From the NCBI GenBank assembly GCA_022843485.1, contig JALHNM010000004.1, forward strand, positions 62,001-126,000: 64,000 nucleotides of DNA, written 5' to 3'. The notes below the pieces were generated by a model, which saw nothing but the letters and a program-made list of their open reading frames with translations, was not told the origin of the DNA and did no database searches. Both the position numbers and the translations under genes were made by a program. Of the stretch, positions 20,156-29,388 are shown piece by piece (within the stretch, counting starts at the first letter, position 1; every line of letters begins with the position of its first letter). The DNA is from Fimbriimonadaceae bacterium (GTDB lineage Bacteria > Armatimonadota > Fimbriimonadia > Fimbriimonadales > Fimbriimonadaceae).

Positions 20156-20242
20156 CGAAATGTGATACCGAAGGTGCACGCACTGTGCCCGAAAAGCGGT
20201 ACATCTTGCCTAGGCTTTGGGACTAATGGGCACTAAACACCG

Positions 20243-20272
20243 CCGCCCCCCGGCACAACGCGCGGGGGGCGG
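20243..20272 (-). terminator. Hairpin terminator after rho
   Basis: CCGCCCCCCG (20243-20252) pairs with CGGGGGGCGG (20263-20272) around a 10-base loop, 39 bases past the rho stop. The minus-strand side continues with TGTTTAGT, a weak U-rich stretch. Confidence 0.7.
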
Positions 20273-20311
20273 AAACGGGGCCGATCCGCCCCAGTCCTTA
20301 GCCTGTCACGA

Positions 20312-21688
20312 TTACACGGTTGCCCGGGTCTTTTGGATCACCGACTCTAGGAACATCCCGTTCGTCGGCATTCGCTTGAGCAACTTGATGAGTTGGTCCG
20401 TAGCCTCTACCGTGTTCTGGCTATTCGCCAGCATTCGGTGTAGGTGGTAGACCGCTTCGAGTTGACCTTTGTCGAAGAGCGCCTCCTCGTGGCGCGTCGA
20501 GGACGCACGCACGTCGATCGCGGGCCAGATCCGGCGCTCGGCGAGGTCCCGGTTGAGGACGACCTCCATGTTGCCCGTCCCCTTGAGCTCCTCGAAGATC
20601 GCCTCATCCATTTTAGAGTTCGTTTCGATCAGGACGGTGGCGATGATCGTGAGCGAACCGCCTTCCTCGATATTCCGGGCCGCCCCGAAAAACCGGCGCG
20701 GTCGGTAGAGCGCTGCGGGGTCGAGACCGCCCGAAAGGGTTCGCCCGCTCGGGTTGATCGTCAGGTTCGAGGCCCTCGACAGGCGGGTGATGGAGTCCAA
20801 GAGGATGACGACGTCCCGGCCCGCTTCGACCAGCCGCTTCGCCTGTTCCAGGCAGAGCTCTGTGACGCGCATATGGTTCTCAGCCGGCTCGTCGAAGGTC
20901 GAACTGATGACCTGTCCCCGCACGGACCGCTTCATGTCCGTGACCTCTTCCGGCCGCTCGTCGACGAGCAGCACCATTAGGTACACGTCGGGGTTGTTCG
21001 TGGCCACCGCGTTCGCGATCGACTTGAGGATCGTCGTCTTGCCCGCCTTGGGCGGGGCGACGATCAGGCCGCGCTGGCCCTTGCCGATCGGGGCGATGAG
21101 GTCCATGATCCGGCCGACGACCTTCTCGGGCTCGGTCTCCTGGCGGAGCCGCTCCTTCGGGAAGAGGGGCGTCAACTGGTCGAAGTCCCGCCGCGAGAGC
21201 ATCTCGGGCGACTGCGTACCGAAGCCGTTCACGCTCTCGACCCGCAGCATCGCGAAGTACTTCTCGCCCTCCTTCGGGGCTCGAACCTGGCCGTAGACCG
21301 TATCGCCGCCGCGCAGGCCGAACCGCTTCACTTGCGACTGGCTCACGTAAACGTCGTCGCCCGAAGGCTGGTAGTTATCGCGCCGGAGGAAGCCCCAGCC
21401 GTCTTGCATCAGCTCCAGGATCCCTCGCTTGTAGAGGGCTCCGACCTCGCCGTTCGCCCGCTCGAGCAACTGCTCGATGACGGAGGCCCGGTTTTGGTCG
21501 ATGCTGATCTTGGCCTTCTTCGCCTCCTTCGCGAGCTCGGTGGCCGTCATGCGGTCGAAGTGCGCGTAGTCAATCTCGGGAAGGTTCTCGAGGTCGGCCG
21601 TCACGTCGGGGCGTTCTTCGCGAGGGCCGCGGCGGCGGTGCCGCTTCTGACCGCCCTCGGACTTGCGGGGTCGAAACACGTGCGTCAT
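20312..21688 (-). CDS. rho: Transcription termination factor Rho
   Basis: The hexameric RNA-dependent ATPase that ends untranslated transcripts. After a basic N-terminal extension (residues 1-30, rich in Arg and Lys) come the Rho N helical domain ([15 protein letters not shown]), the cold-shock-like RNA-binding domain ([14 protein letters not shown]), the P-loop [13 protein letters not shown], Walker [12 protein letters not shown] and the R-loop region [13 protein letters not shown]. At 458 residues it has little insertion. It probably follows hpt in the same transcript, with 78 bases between. Confidence 0.97.
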   Translation of the reverse strand: MTHVFRPRKSEGGQKRHRRRGPREERPDVTADLENLPEIDYAHFDRMTATELAKEAKKAKISIDQNRASVIEQLLERANGEVGALYKRGILELMQDGWGFLRRDNYQPSGDDVYVSQSQVKRFGLRGGDTVYGQVRAPKEGEKYFAMLRVESVNGFGTQSPEMLSRRDFDQLTPLFPKERLRQETEPEKVVGRIMDLIAPIGKGQRGLIVAPPKAGKTTILKSIANAVATNNPDVYLMVLLVDERPEEVTDMKRSVRGQVISSTFDEPAENHMRVTELCLEQAKRLVEAGRDVVILLDSITRLSRASNLTINPSGRTLSGGLDPAALYRPRRFFGAARNIEEGGSLTIIATVLIETNSKMDEAIFEELKGTGNMEVVLNRDLAERRIWPAIDVRASSTRHEEALFDKGQLEAVYHLHRMLANSQNTVEATDQLIKLLKRMPTNGMFLESVIQKTRATV

Positions 21689-21766
21689 GGGGGAGCGTTG
21701 TGCGCTGACGGGGCGGCGGGCCGCGGGCTCATCCGGGGTCGGAAGGGCGAGGGGCGAACGCCAACC

Positions 21767-22285
21767 TCAATCGTGGAGGAGAGCGATGTACGGAAGGTTC
21801 CGGTAGCGCTCTGCGTGATCCAGCCCGTACCCTACCACAAACTGGTTCGGGATTTCAAAACCGACGAAATCCACTAGGGCCTCGTGCCGCCGGGCCTCTG
21901 GCTTGCTCAGCATCGCCACGACCCGCAAGCTCAAAGGCCGGCGGGTCTGGAGGAGTTCCCGCAGCCGCAGCAGCGTGAGGCCCGTATCGACGATGTCCTC
22001 CACGATGAGCACGTGCCGCCCCTCGATGTTCGCGTCGTGGTCCTTGCGCAGGTGGAACACCCCGCTCGACTGCTTCTCGCCCCCGTAGCTGCTGATCTGG
22101 ACGAAATCGACGGTCGTCCCCGGCCCGAGCCTGCGGGCGAGGTCCGCCAAGAACACGAACGAGCCCTTCAGGACCCCGAGTAGCAGGACCGGCTCGTCCC
22201 CGTAGACGGCTTCGATCTCCCGCGCCAGCTCGTCGCACCGCCGGGCGAGCTCCGGTTCGCTGATCAGCGTCTCGAGGCGGCTCAC
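21767..22285 (-). CDS. hpt: Hypoxanthine phosphoribosyltransferase
   Basis: A purine salvage enzyme that converts hypoxanthine or guanine and PRPP to IMP or GMP. It shows the PRPP-binding signature VLIVEDIVDTGLTL, the LLGVLKGSFVFLADL loop, the SSYGG flexible-loop motif and the C-terminal IPNQFVVGYGLDHAERYRNLPYIALL. From the GTG at 22285 it has 172 residues; a second GTG at 22309 would add eight basic residues. It lies in a likely queD-hpt-rho transcript. Confidence 0.95.
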   Translation of the reverse strand: MSRLETLISEPELARRCDELAREIEAVYGDEPVLLLGVLKGSFVFLADLARRLGPGTTVDFVQISSYGGEKQSSGVFHLRKDHDANIEGRHVLIVEDIVDTGLTLLRLRELLQTRRPLSLRVVAMLSKPEARRHEALVDFVGFEIPNQFVVGYGLDHAERYRNLPYIALLHD

Positions 22286-22334
22286 CCGCCGATTGTGCCG
22301 CCGCCGCACGCGTGGCCCAGGGTCCGACGCCAGC

Positions 22335-22754
22335 CTACCGGAACGTTCTCTCGATCCGGGCGCTCGTCGACTCGGTCTCGTGGACCGTGACGGCGAGCCG
22401 GGCCAAGCGAGGGTTCGCTGCGAGGTCAGGAGCGATCCTGTTCAGAATCCAAACCGCGATGTTCTCGGCCGTCGACCGGAACGACACCCGGGTCGCCTTG
22501 AGCCCGGACCTGTCCAGCAGTTCCCGCATAAGCGTGTCCTCGGGGTCGACCATGAACGAATGGTCGAGCTCTGCCACGAGCGGCCGGACGGCCTCGGCGA
22601 CGTCCCCGTAGTCGAGGACCATCCCTCCTTCGTCCAGGTCCCCTTCGATCTCGACGACGAGTCGGTACGAGTGACCATGGACGTTCTGGCAGACGGGGTG
22701 CCCGGGCAACCGGTGCCCCATCTCCCAGCGGAACTCTTTCGTGATCGTGACCAT
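22335..22754 (-). CDS. queD: 6-carboxytetrahydropterin synthase QueD / PTPS family
   Basis: A T-fold zinc enzyme of the 6-pyruvoyl-tetrahydropterin synthase family, most likely acting in queuosine (7-deazaguanine) synthesis. Zinc histidines are in GHRLPGHP and CQNVHGHSY, the catalytic Cys is in the latter block, and the LDHSFMVDPEDTL and TAENIAVWI segments match QueD. The ATG at 22754 gives 139 residues; upstream in-frame codons add an Ala/Gly-rich stretch. No other queuosine genes are in view, so a pterin role is possible. Confidence 0.88.
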   Translation of the reverse strand: MVTITKEFRWEMGHRLPGHPVCQNVHGHSYRLVVEIEGDLDEGGMVLDYGDVAEAVRPLVAELDHSFMVDPEDTLMRELLDRSGLKATRVSFRSTAENIAVWILNRIAPDLAANPRLARLAVTVHETESTSARIERTFR

Positions 22755-22789
22755 GCCGCCCGTGCCGATTGTGGCCCGCGCGGCGGAAC

Positions 22790-23575
22790 TCACTGCGGCC
22801 TTCGGGGGGCCGCGGTCGCGGTGGGGCGAGTCTGGTCGAGGCGGGCGAGCTCGCCGAACGGGCCCGCCGCGAAGCCCGGGTCGACCGCCACATAGAACCG
22901 GCCGAGGAGGATCGCCTTCCGCCGCAGCCGAGGGTAATCGTCGAGCCGGGCCCTTAGCTCAGGTCCGCTCATGAACACGGCCTCGGCGAGCGTGTTGAAG
23001 TCCTCTTCGAGGCTCGCGGTGGCGTACTCGCACATGAACCCGTCCGCCATGAACCGCGGCTCGTAGGCGGTCGAGGCCCGACCTGCCTTGAGGGCGGCCG
23101 CGCCCCCGTCGCCGTAAGCGAACCCCGGTCGGTTCGCCGCCTTCCAGGCCCGGCGATCGAGGTGGCGGGCGTAGTTCCGGAACAGGATGCTCGAGAACTC
23201 GTGGTGGAAGCTCCCGATGATGTACCGCTCCGTGTACCCGCGCTCGGGGCCCTGGTTCGTGAGGTAGACGGTGTCGTTCGAGTTCGTCCCTCCATACGCG
23301 AGGCCGTAGAAGGTCAGGGTCCGGAACACGAACACCCGGCGCAGGTTCTCGGCGATCACCGGGCCCGGGTAGGCCGCCATCGCCCGTTGGACCAGCACCC
23401 GGCTCCGGACGACCTCCGCCCCGTCCAGCGGCTCGGCCTGGGCGTTGACGTCCGGCCTGGACCAAGCCGGAGGGAAGGCGTCCACGGTCGGGGCGAACCC
23501 GAACGCCACCCCGTTGCCCACAGAGGCCGGTGCGGCGACGAGCGCCAATCCGAGGACGGCTGATCCCAGACCCAT
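22790..23575 (-). CDS. Exported metallopeptidase-like protein
   Basis: A secreted protein of about 261 residues with a signal peptide (MGLGSAVLGLALVAAPASV) and similarity in pattern to the putative zinc-binding metallopeptidases (Peptidase_Mx1-like). The would-be zinc site reads GSFHHEFSSILF, so the HE pair is present but the second histidine of HExxH is replaced by Ser. Downstream acidic residues (ASLEEDFNTLAEAVF) could supply a further ligand. It may be inactive or use an altered site. A TTG at 23602 is an alternative start. A 74-bp repeat array lies upstream. Confidence 0.6.
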   Translation of the reverse strand: MGLGSAVLGLALVAAPASVGNGVAFGFAPTVDAFPPAWSRPDVNAQAEPLDGAEVVRSRVLVQRAMAAYPGPVIAENLRRVFVFRTLTFYGLAYGGTNSNDTVYLTNQGPERGYTERYIIGSFHHEFSSILFRNYARHLDRRAWKAANRPGFAYGDGGAAALKAGRASTAYEPRFMADGFMCEYATASLEEDFNTLAEAVFMSGPELRARLDDYPRLRRKAILLGRFYVAVDPGFAAGPFGELARLDQTRPTATAAPRRPQ

Positions 23576-23679
23576 CCCCAGAATGGTCGGCCCCGCCCGC
23601 AAGCCCGGCTCACGGCCCTAATACCGGATTCCCCGAGCCTCAGCCCCGGTCACAGTAGGTTCGCGAGCCCCCAGCCGGG

Positions 23680-23979
23680 GACTGCGAGACCCCAGTCTCG
23701 CTCTGGAACGGAGTGCGAGACCCCAGTCTCGCTCCGGATTCGTGTGCTTGCACACGAGACCTCGGAGGCGTCCGCCCCGGCCCGGACTGCGAGACCCCAG
23801 TCTCGCTCTGGATTCGTGTGCTTGCACACGAGACCCCAGAGGCGACCGCCCGGGCACGGACTGCGAGACCCCAGTCTCGCTCTGGATTCGTGTGCTTGCA
23901 CACGAGACCCCGGAGGCGTCCGCCCGGGCAAGGACTGCGAGACCCCAGTCTCGCCCTGGAGTCGTGTGCTCGCACACGC
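23680..23979. repeat. 74-bp tandem repeat of hairpin units
   Basis: The motif GCGAGACCCCAGTCTCGC, a 7-bp palindrome with a 4-base loop, starts at 23684, 23715, 23789, 23863 and 23937. The last four are spaced exactly 74 bases apart. A second palindrome TCGTGTGCTTGCACACGA starts at 23740, 23814, 23888 and 23962, again 74 bases apart, and a small third one (GGCG-TC-CGCC) lies between them. All six frames are open but the period is not a multiple of three, so coding is unlikely. The array occupies the gap between guaA and the metallopeptidase-like gene. Confidence 0.93.
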
Positions 23980-24020
23980 CGCCAGCCCAACGACAGCGAT
24001 CCCGAGCACCCCCCGAGGCC

Positions 24021-25550
24021 CTACTCCCACTCGATCGTGGCCGGCGGCTTGCTGGTGAGGTCGTAGAGCACCCGGTTCACTCCCGGCACCTCGTTCACGA
24101 TCCGGTTGCAGACCCGCTCCAAGAACCTGATGTCTAGGGGCGAAGCCTGGGCCGTCATCGCGTCCTCGCTCTCCACCGCCCGCAGGACGATCGGGTTCAT
24201 GTACGTCCGCTCGTCGCCCATCACCCCCACGCTCCGAACGTCCGCGAGCAGGGCGGCGTACGATTGCCACACCCCCCGGTTCAAGCCAGCCGCCCGGAGC
24301 TCGGATCGGAAGATCCAGTCCGCCTCCTGCACCGTCCGCACCGCCTCTGGAGTCACCTCGCCTAGGATCCGCACCGCCAACCCCGGCCCCGGGAACGGCT
24401 CCCGATCGACCAGCTCCTCGGGGAGCCCGAGCTTCCGCCCGACCTCTCGCACCTCGTCCTTGAACAGCCACCGGAGCGGTTCGACCACCTTGAGCTTCAT
24501 CCAGTCAGGTAGCCCCCCGACGTTGTGGTGGCTCTTGATCTTCGCCGAGGTCCCCGACCCGCTCTCGATGACGTCCGGGTAGAGCGTCCCCTGCGCGAGG
24601 AAGGCACAGTCGCTGAACTCGTCCGCGTGGGCCTCGAAGCACCGGACGAACTCGGCCCCGATGACCTTCCGCTTCTCTTCGGGCTCCGTCACCCCCCGCA
24701 GCGCCGCGAAGAACTGACCGGCCGCGTCGATCGCGACGAGCCGGGGGTGCAGGAGCCTCGTGAACGTCTCGACGACCTGCTCCGCTTCGCCCTTGCGCAA
24801 GAGACCGTGGTCGACGAACACACAGGTGACCCGATCGCCCAGGGCCCGGGTCAAGAGGGCAGCAACGACCGAACTGTCCACCCCCCCGCTCACAGCGCAG
24901 AGCACGCGTTGGTCGCCCACCTCCGCCTTGACCCGCTCGGTCGCCTCCTGGATGAAGTTCTCGCTCGTCCAGTCCCCCGCTAGCCCCGCGACGTCGAACA
25001 GGAACCTCCGTAGCACCGTGCGCCCGTCCGGCGTGTGGCTCACCTCCGGATGGAACTGGACCCCGAAGGCCCGCCGCTCCCGATCCTCGAACGCCGCGAT
25101 CGGGCAGCTCTCGGTCTCCGCCGTCCCGACGAACCCCGGGGGCACGGCCTCGACTTGGTCCCCGTGGCTCATCCAGACCTGGTCGCTGGTCAGACCGTCC
25201 ACGAGCGCCCCGGGCTTGACCCGCCCGAGGTGCCGCCGGCCGTACTCGCGCTCAATGGCCTTCACGACCCGTCCCCCGAGCCGGTGCGCCATAAGCTGGT
25301 GGCCGTAACAGATGCCCAGCACGGGCACGCCCTCCAGTAGCGAGAAGTCGATGTCGGGTGCCCCCGCGTCGTGGACTGATCGGGGGCCGCCGGAGAGGAC
25401 GACCGCGTCCGGAGGCGTGGCGGCAAGGTGCTCGGCCGCCTTAGTCCAGGGCACCATCTCGCTGTAACACCCTAGCTCGCGAACCCGCCGCACGATGAGC
25501 TGCGTGTACTGGCCGCCGAAGTCGATGACGGTGACGAGTTGGTGGCGCAT
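24021..25550 (-). CDS. guaA: GMP synthase (glutamine-hydrolysing)
   Basis: Converts XMP to GMP using glutamine and ATP. The N-terminal class I glutamine amidotransferase domain (residues 1-190) has the nucleophile Cys in [10 protein letters not shown] and the His-x-Glu of QFHPEVSHT. The ATP pyrophosphatase domain follows with the P-loop [15 protein letters not shown], and the C-terminal dimerisation domain ends in the diagnostic KPPATIEWE. The ATG at 25550 gives 509 residues, the normal length; the longer upstream frame is Pro/Gly-rich and not conserved. Confidence 0.98.
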   Translation of the reverse strand: MRHQLVTVIDFGGQYTQLIVRRVRELGCYSEMVPWTKAAEHLAATPPDAVVLSGGPRSVHDAGAPDIDFSLLEGVPVLGICYGHQLMAHRLGGRVVKAIEREYGRRHLGRVKPGALVDGLTSDQVWMSHGDQVEAVPPGFVGTAETESCPIAAFEDRERRAFGVQFHPEVSHTPDGRTVLRRFLFDVAGLAGDWTSENFIQEATERVKAEVGDQRVLCAVSGGVDSSVVAALLTRALGDRVTCVFVDHGLLRKGEAEQVVETFTRLLHPRLVAIDAAGQFFAALRGVTEPEEKRKVIGAEFVRCFEAHADEFSDCAFLAQGTLYPDVIESGSGTSAKIKSHHNVGGLPDWMKLKVVEPLRWLFKDEVREVGRKLGLPEELVDREPFPGPGLAVRILGEVTPEAVRTVQEADWIFRSELRAAGLNRGVWQSYAALLADVRSVGVMGDERTYMNPIVLRAVESEDAMTAQASPLDIRFLERVCNRIVNEVPGVNRVLYDLTSKPPATIEWE

Positions 25551-25664
25551 GGCGGGGAAGGAGGGAGTGTAGCACCCCGCCCGCCCGACCATGAGCCCCC
25601 GTTCGATGACGGGTTCGCCCGGGCCCGGGCCAGGTTTGGCCCGAGCTGTGCGGGAAGGGAGGGC

Positions 25665-25835
25665 ATGGTGACACGGACCGTCCTCCTGACCAGCCTCCTG
25701 AGCCTCGCCGCCGTCGCTCCGGCCCAGAGCCAAGCGATTCAAGGCGCGGTGACGGCCGCCTCGAACCCGGGCACCGGCGCCCTAGTCCCCCTGGTCATGG
25801 CCGTCGGCCTAGCGATCGCTCGCCGGGTCCGCTGA
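25665..25835 (+). CDS. Small secreted or membrane-anchored peptide
   Basis: A 56-residue ORF with a good purine-rich ribosome site (AAGGGAGGG) just before its ATG. Residues 1-23 form a signal peptide ending near AQSQA. A short Gly/Thr/Ser linker leads to a second hydrophobic segment ([14 protein letters not shown]) capped by RRVR, the layout of a tiny C-terminally anchored surface peptide. No family is recognised. It is followed by a textbook terminator 76 bases downstream, which supports its being a real transcript. Confidence 0.55.
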   Translation: MVTRTVLLTSLLSLAAVAPAQSQAIQGAVTAASNPGTGALVPLVMAVGLAIARRVR

Positions 25836-25911
25836 CGACCGAGGTCACCACTCGGGTGCGGGGGCGATTGGCTCCCGTCCCCTACTAAAGTCGCAAGACG
25901 AGAGGACACAC

Positions 25912-25931
25912 GGGCCGCCTTCGGGCGGCCC
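25912..25931 (+). terminator. UUCG-tetraloop terminator, probably bidirectional
   Basis: GGGCCGCC (25912-25919) and GGCGGCCC (25924-25931) close a TTCG tetraloop, and TTCGACTTC follows. It lies between the small secreted peptide and the convergent 748-residue protein and could serve both. Confidence 0.8.
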
Positions 25932-25938
25932 TTCGACT

Positions 25939-28185
25939 TCAAGGCTTCTGGGTTCGCTGGCCGATCCCGCCGAGCCGGACCTGGCTGAATTGCTCCCGGG
26001 TCGCCTTCAGCTTCTCCTGGAAGGAGGCAGGCATCGCCTCGAGCGCCCCTGCGGTCGCCCCTTGGAGAGTCCAGCCGTCCTGGTACTGGCCTGCCTTCTG
26101 CTGGGTCTCACTGAGGGTGAGGGTCAAGAGGACTTCGCGCATCGAGGCGGGCGTGAACAGCGTGAGCGCCGGGGCTTGGCCAGGCGTCATGACGGCTTCG
26201 AGCCCCTGCTGAGCCCCGGCCGCTTGAGCCGTGGAGAACCGGCCGCCTCGCTGCCCGGGCTTCGAGAGGAAGACGGCGTCCGGAGCGTCCTCGAGCGTCA
26301 GAGTGATCGAACCTTGAGCCGGCAGACCCGCCGGGAACGCCTCCGTCGGCTCGTCCGCGAGCGTCTCACCCAAGGGCTCATCGCTCGGACCTCCGCGACG
26401 GGTCGTGGCCGACATCGTCCGGCGACCGGGCGGAACGAAGGCCGACGCGTTGTTCATGCCGAACACGATCCGCTCCACGGTCGCCCGCTCGGCTGGGCTC
26501 AGCGTGGCCATGCGCTTCTCGCCCTCCGGCCTCTCAGCGAGAGCCGGGGTCTTCGTGAGCTCGCCGAGCAGTTGCCACCCGGCTACACCGAGCTCGCCCT
26601 CCCCGAGCGTCTCGGCGACGGCAGGCGAAAGGGCGCGCACGTAGAGGACCCCCAGGTTGCGAAGGCTCGGCTCCGACCCGAGCGACAAGGCGAACCGTGC
26701 TGTCTGGGCGAGCCGGGGGTAGCCGCCCTTCACGATCGCCCCGAGGAACGCCGTCGTCGCGGCCCGGTCCATCTGGTTCCGCGCCGCGTCTTCCGGGTCG
26801 ACGGGCCTGAGCGTCACCCATCCGGCTTCCACGCGCACGTCTGTCCCTCCCCCGGCCAACCCGGCCATGACCTCGCTCAGCTGGGTCTCGGGCTTCGACA
26901 AGGCCCCCACCGCACCGGTGAGCGCTGCGTCCGGGATGGAGGCGACCACGTCGAACCCCTCACCGAGCGCGGCCAGCGTCTCGCCGAGCAGAGCGTGGAC
27001 CGGATCGTTGCTTGCGGGGTCGATGAGCGTGGCCAAAGCCTTCGGAGCGAGGGCTACCGGCTCGCTTCCGCCCCGGCTCGAGGCCCAGATCGGCCGGCCC
27101 CCAGGGCTGGAGGACATCGTCACCCTGTACACGTTCCCGCCCCCCGACCCGCGAAGGTCCGGATCTGAGAGGGCCACGGCAAGGTTCCGCGTCACTGTCG
27201 AGGGCTGAATCGTACGAGACCCGAACGATGAGGCGAACGCTTGAGTGTCCGGACTGGGCCGCGTGACGATGAGGCTCGTTTCGGCACTCCCCACGAGAGC
27301 CCCCGTCGCGTCGTAGACCTTCAAGGCCAGCCGGAGAGTGTCGGAGCTGAGATCCCTCCCGACTGCGAAGAGGACCTTGCCTGGCGTCTGCGTGAGGCGC
27401 CCACGGGGTTCGGTGGCGCCTCCGAACGTCACGCCCTCGTCCCCGGCCCGTTGCGCCGGTGTCCATTCGGTTACCTTATTGTACGTCGATACGAACGTCT
27501 GGAGGACGGATTGACCCAGGGCCGGGAGGTTCCGTTGGCGTCGGGTCGGCGAATTGCTCCAGACCGCCCGCTCCCCCGGTCGGAGCGCGGCGAGGTCTTC
27601 CGCTCGCAGCGCCCTCGCGGCGACGACGAGCGCCCCGTCCGCTGGGTTCACGCTCGTGTCGCTCCCTACGAGTTGGACCGTGTCGCCTGCTCGTCCCAAG
27701 TCAGGGTTCGTCTTGCGCAGCTCGTCCACCATCCGTTGCCGACTTTCGTCCCTTTTGGCGAGGGCGGCCCGGATCCCCGCCTCGGACCAATCGGCCTTTC
27801 CGCTCTCCTCGAGCCAGGCTTCGCGCGCTTTCGACACACTCTCCAGCCACGCAGCCCAGGCCCGGTCGGTGACGGCCCGACGGGACGCTTCGGTCTCTAC
27901 AAGCCGGAACCCACCTGCCGTCTCGATCCACTCCGCCCCCGTCACCTCGGCGATCCGGGCGAAGAGCTCCTCCCGCGGAACGTCGGTCACTGAGACCGCC
28001 AGCGGTCGGTTCGCGACCGGGCCCGAGGCCTCCAACGTGATCCCCAAAGCCCGGCCTAGACCGCTTACGACGGTCCCGACGTTTGACGCTGGGGCCGAGA
28101 AGGTCACGGTCTCGGAGTGGGTCGCCCGCGACGTCACGGCGAGCAAGGTCGTACACACGAGCAGGGTCAGGGCAGTTCGGCTCAT
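25939..28185 (-). CDS. Exported protein with STN-like N-terminal domain
   Basis: A 748-residue protein with a signal peptide (residues 1-23). Residues 27-95 resemble the STN / secretin N-terminal fold (VTFSAPASNVGTVVSGLGRALGITLE... then DVPREELFARIAEVTG), the module found at the start of secretins and TonB-dependent receptors. The rest is a long mixed alpha/beta sequence rich in Ala, Thr and Pro with no transmembrane barrel, lipobox or catalytic motif that I recognise. No secretin or type II/IV pilus gene is next to it. It may be a periplasmic component or an Armatimonadota-specific protein. Confidence 0.65.
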   Translation of the reverse strand: MSRTALTLLVCTTLLAVTSRATHSETVTFSAPASNVGTVVSGLGRALGITLEASGPVANRPLAVSVTDVPREELFARIAEVTGAEWIETAGGFRLVETEASRRAVTDRAWAAWLESVSKAREAWLEESGKADWSEAGIRAALAKRDESRQRMVDELRKTNPDLGRAGDTVQLVGSDTSVNPADGALVVAARALRAEDLAALRPGERAVWSNSPTRRQRNLPALGQSVLQTFVSTYNKVTEWTPAQRAGDEGVTFGGATEPRGRLTQTPGKVLFAVGRDLSSDTLRLALKVYDATGALVGSAETSLIVTRPSPDTQAFASSFGSRTIQPSTVTRNLAVALSDPDLRGSGGGNVYRVTMSSSPGGRPIWASSRGGSEPVALAPKALATLIDPASNDPVHALLGETLAALGEGFDVVASIPDAALTGAVGALSKPETQLSEVMAGLAGGGTDVRVEAGWVTLRPVDPEDAARNQMDRAATTAFLGAIVKGGYPRLAQTARFALSLGSEPSLRNLGVLYVRALSPAVAETLGEGELGVAGWQLLGELTKTPALAERPEGEKRMATLSPAERATVERIVFGMNNASAFVPPGRRTMSATTRRGGPSDEPLGETLADEPTEAFPAGLPAQGSITLTLEDAPDAVFLSKPGQRGGRFSTAQAAGAQQGLEAVMTPGQAPALTLFTPASMREVLLTLTLSETQQKAGQYQDGWTLQGATAGALEAMPASFQEKLKATREQFSQVRLGGIGQRTQKP

Positions 28186-28336
28186 CGTCTCTCAGTAGGG
28201 CTACCGGCTGGGAACCCGGGACCGTTCCCATCCCGTCCTGTGAATACGAATCCCGGGTACAAGACCCGATGGCGGCGCGACGAGGCGGCGCCGGTCGGGC
28301 CCTCCCCGGCAATCCCCCTGTGGAAGGAATACAGTA

Positions 28337-29350
28337 GTGGCACAAGTCGATCTCACTAGCCTCGAGTCCCCCGCCAAGCTCGAAGAGTTCTACCGCCAGA
28401 TGGTCTTCATCCGGCACTTCGAGGAGCGCTGTAACGTCGCCTACCGCCAGGGCCTGATCGGTGGGTACATGCACACGTACATCGGTATGGAGGCGACGGG
28501 CGTCGGCTTCCACCACGCGATCAAGGTCGGCTGGGACTACGTCATCACCGCCTACCGGGACCACCCCCAGCCCCTCCTCATGGGCTCCGACCCCGTCGCG
28601 GTCATGGCCGAGATCATGGGACGAAAGGGCGGCCTGAGCAAGGGCAAGGGCGGCTCGATGCACATCTACGACAAGGAGCGCAACTTCTTCGGCGGGTGGG
28701 GCATCGTGGGCGGCCACACCGCGCTCGGCGGTGGGCTCGCGTTCGCCGCGAAGTACCGCGGGGAGGACCGGGTCACGCTTTGCTACCTCGGTGACGGCGC
28801 CGCGAACGCCGGGGTCTTCTTCGAGACCCTGAACATGGCCGGCCTGTGGGACTTGCCCTGCATCTTCATCATCGAGAACAACGAGTTCGCAATGGGCACG
28901 AGGCTGGAGTACCACGCGGCGGACACGGAGCTCTGGAAGCGGGGCCTGCCTTTCGGGATCGAGAGCGAGCGGATCGACGGGATGGACGTCCTCCAAGTCG
29001 CCGCCGATGCGCGCCGGATCGTCGATAAAGTCCGCAAGGAAGGGAAGCCGTACCTCGTCGAAGTGATGAACTACCGCTTCGTCGGCCACGGCGCCGCGGA
29101 CAACGACCGCCAGCTCTACCGGACCAAAGAAGAGGAAGAGCAGGCCATGCGCCGCGACCCGATCGCCCTGCTCGAGAAGATCCTCCTCGACCGCAACGTG
29201 ATGACGCGCGAGAAGATGGAGGCCATCGAGGCCGAAACCGAGGCCCGAGTGGACGAGATCTACGAGAAGGCCAAGGCCAGCCCCTTCCCCGACCCCCACG
29301 AGGTCTACGACGACCTCTATACCGACCTCGGACCGGAGCGAGGCCACTAA
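28337..29350 (+). CDS. pdhA: Pyruvate dehydrogenase E1 component alpha subunit
   Basis: The thiamine-diphosphate-binding alpha chain of an E1 that decarboxylates pyruvate (or a branched-chain 2-oxo acid). The ThDP motif is plain: GDGAANAGVFFETLNMAGLW followed by IIENNEFAMGT. The MHTYIGMEATGVGFHHAI, YRDHPQPLLMG and SKGKGGSMHIYDKE blocks match PdhA rather than BkdA. It begins at a GTG nine bases after a GGAAGGA site and has 337 residues. It is followed by pdhB after 38 bases; no E2 or E3 gene is within the window. Confidence 0.95.
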   Translation: MAQVDLTSLESPAKLEEFYRQMVFIRHFEERCNVAYRQGLIGGYMHTYIGMEATGVGFHHAIKVGWDYVITAYRDHPQPLLMGSDPVAVMAEIMGRKGGLSKGKGGSMHIYDKERNFFGGWGIVGGHTALGGGLAFAAKYRGEDRVTLCYLGDGAANAGVFFETLNMAGLWDLPCIFIIENNEFAMGTRLEYHAADTELWKRGLPFGIESERIDGMDVLQVAADARRIVDKVRKEGKPYLVEVMNYRFVGHGAADNDRQLYRTKEEEEQAMRRDPIALLEKILLDRNVMTREKMEAIEAETEARVDEIYEKAKASPFPDPHEVYDDLYTDLGPERGH

Positions 29351-29388
29351 GGCACAGCCTCTCAGGGACTTCACCTTAGGAAAAGACC

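Noticed and set aside
23680-23979. CRISPR array
   Set aside because: Repeats are 74 bp and directly adjoining; there are no unique spacers of constant length and no cas genes.
23603-24066. Open frames across the 74-bp array (about 117-131 codons in several frames)
   Set aside because: The repeat period is not a multiple of three and all frames are open only because the repeat lacks stops; the translations are the same peptide shifted between frames.
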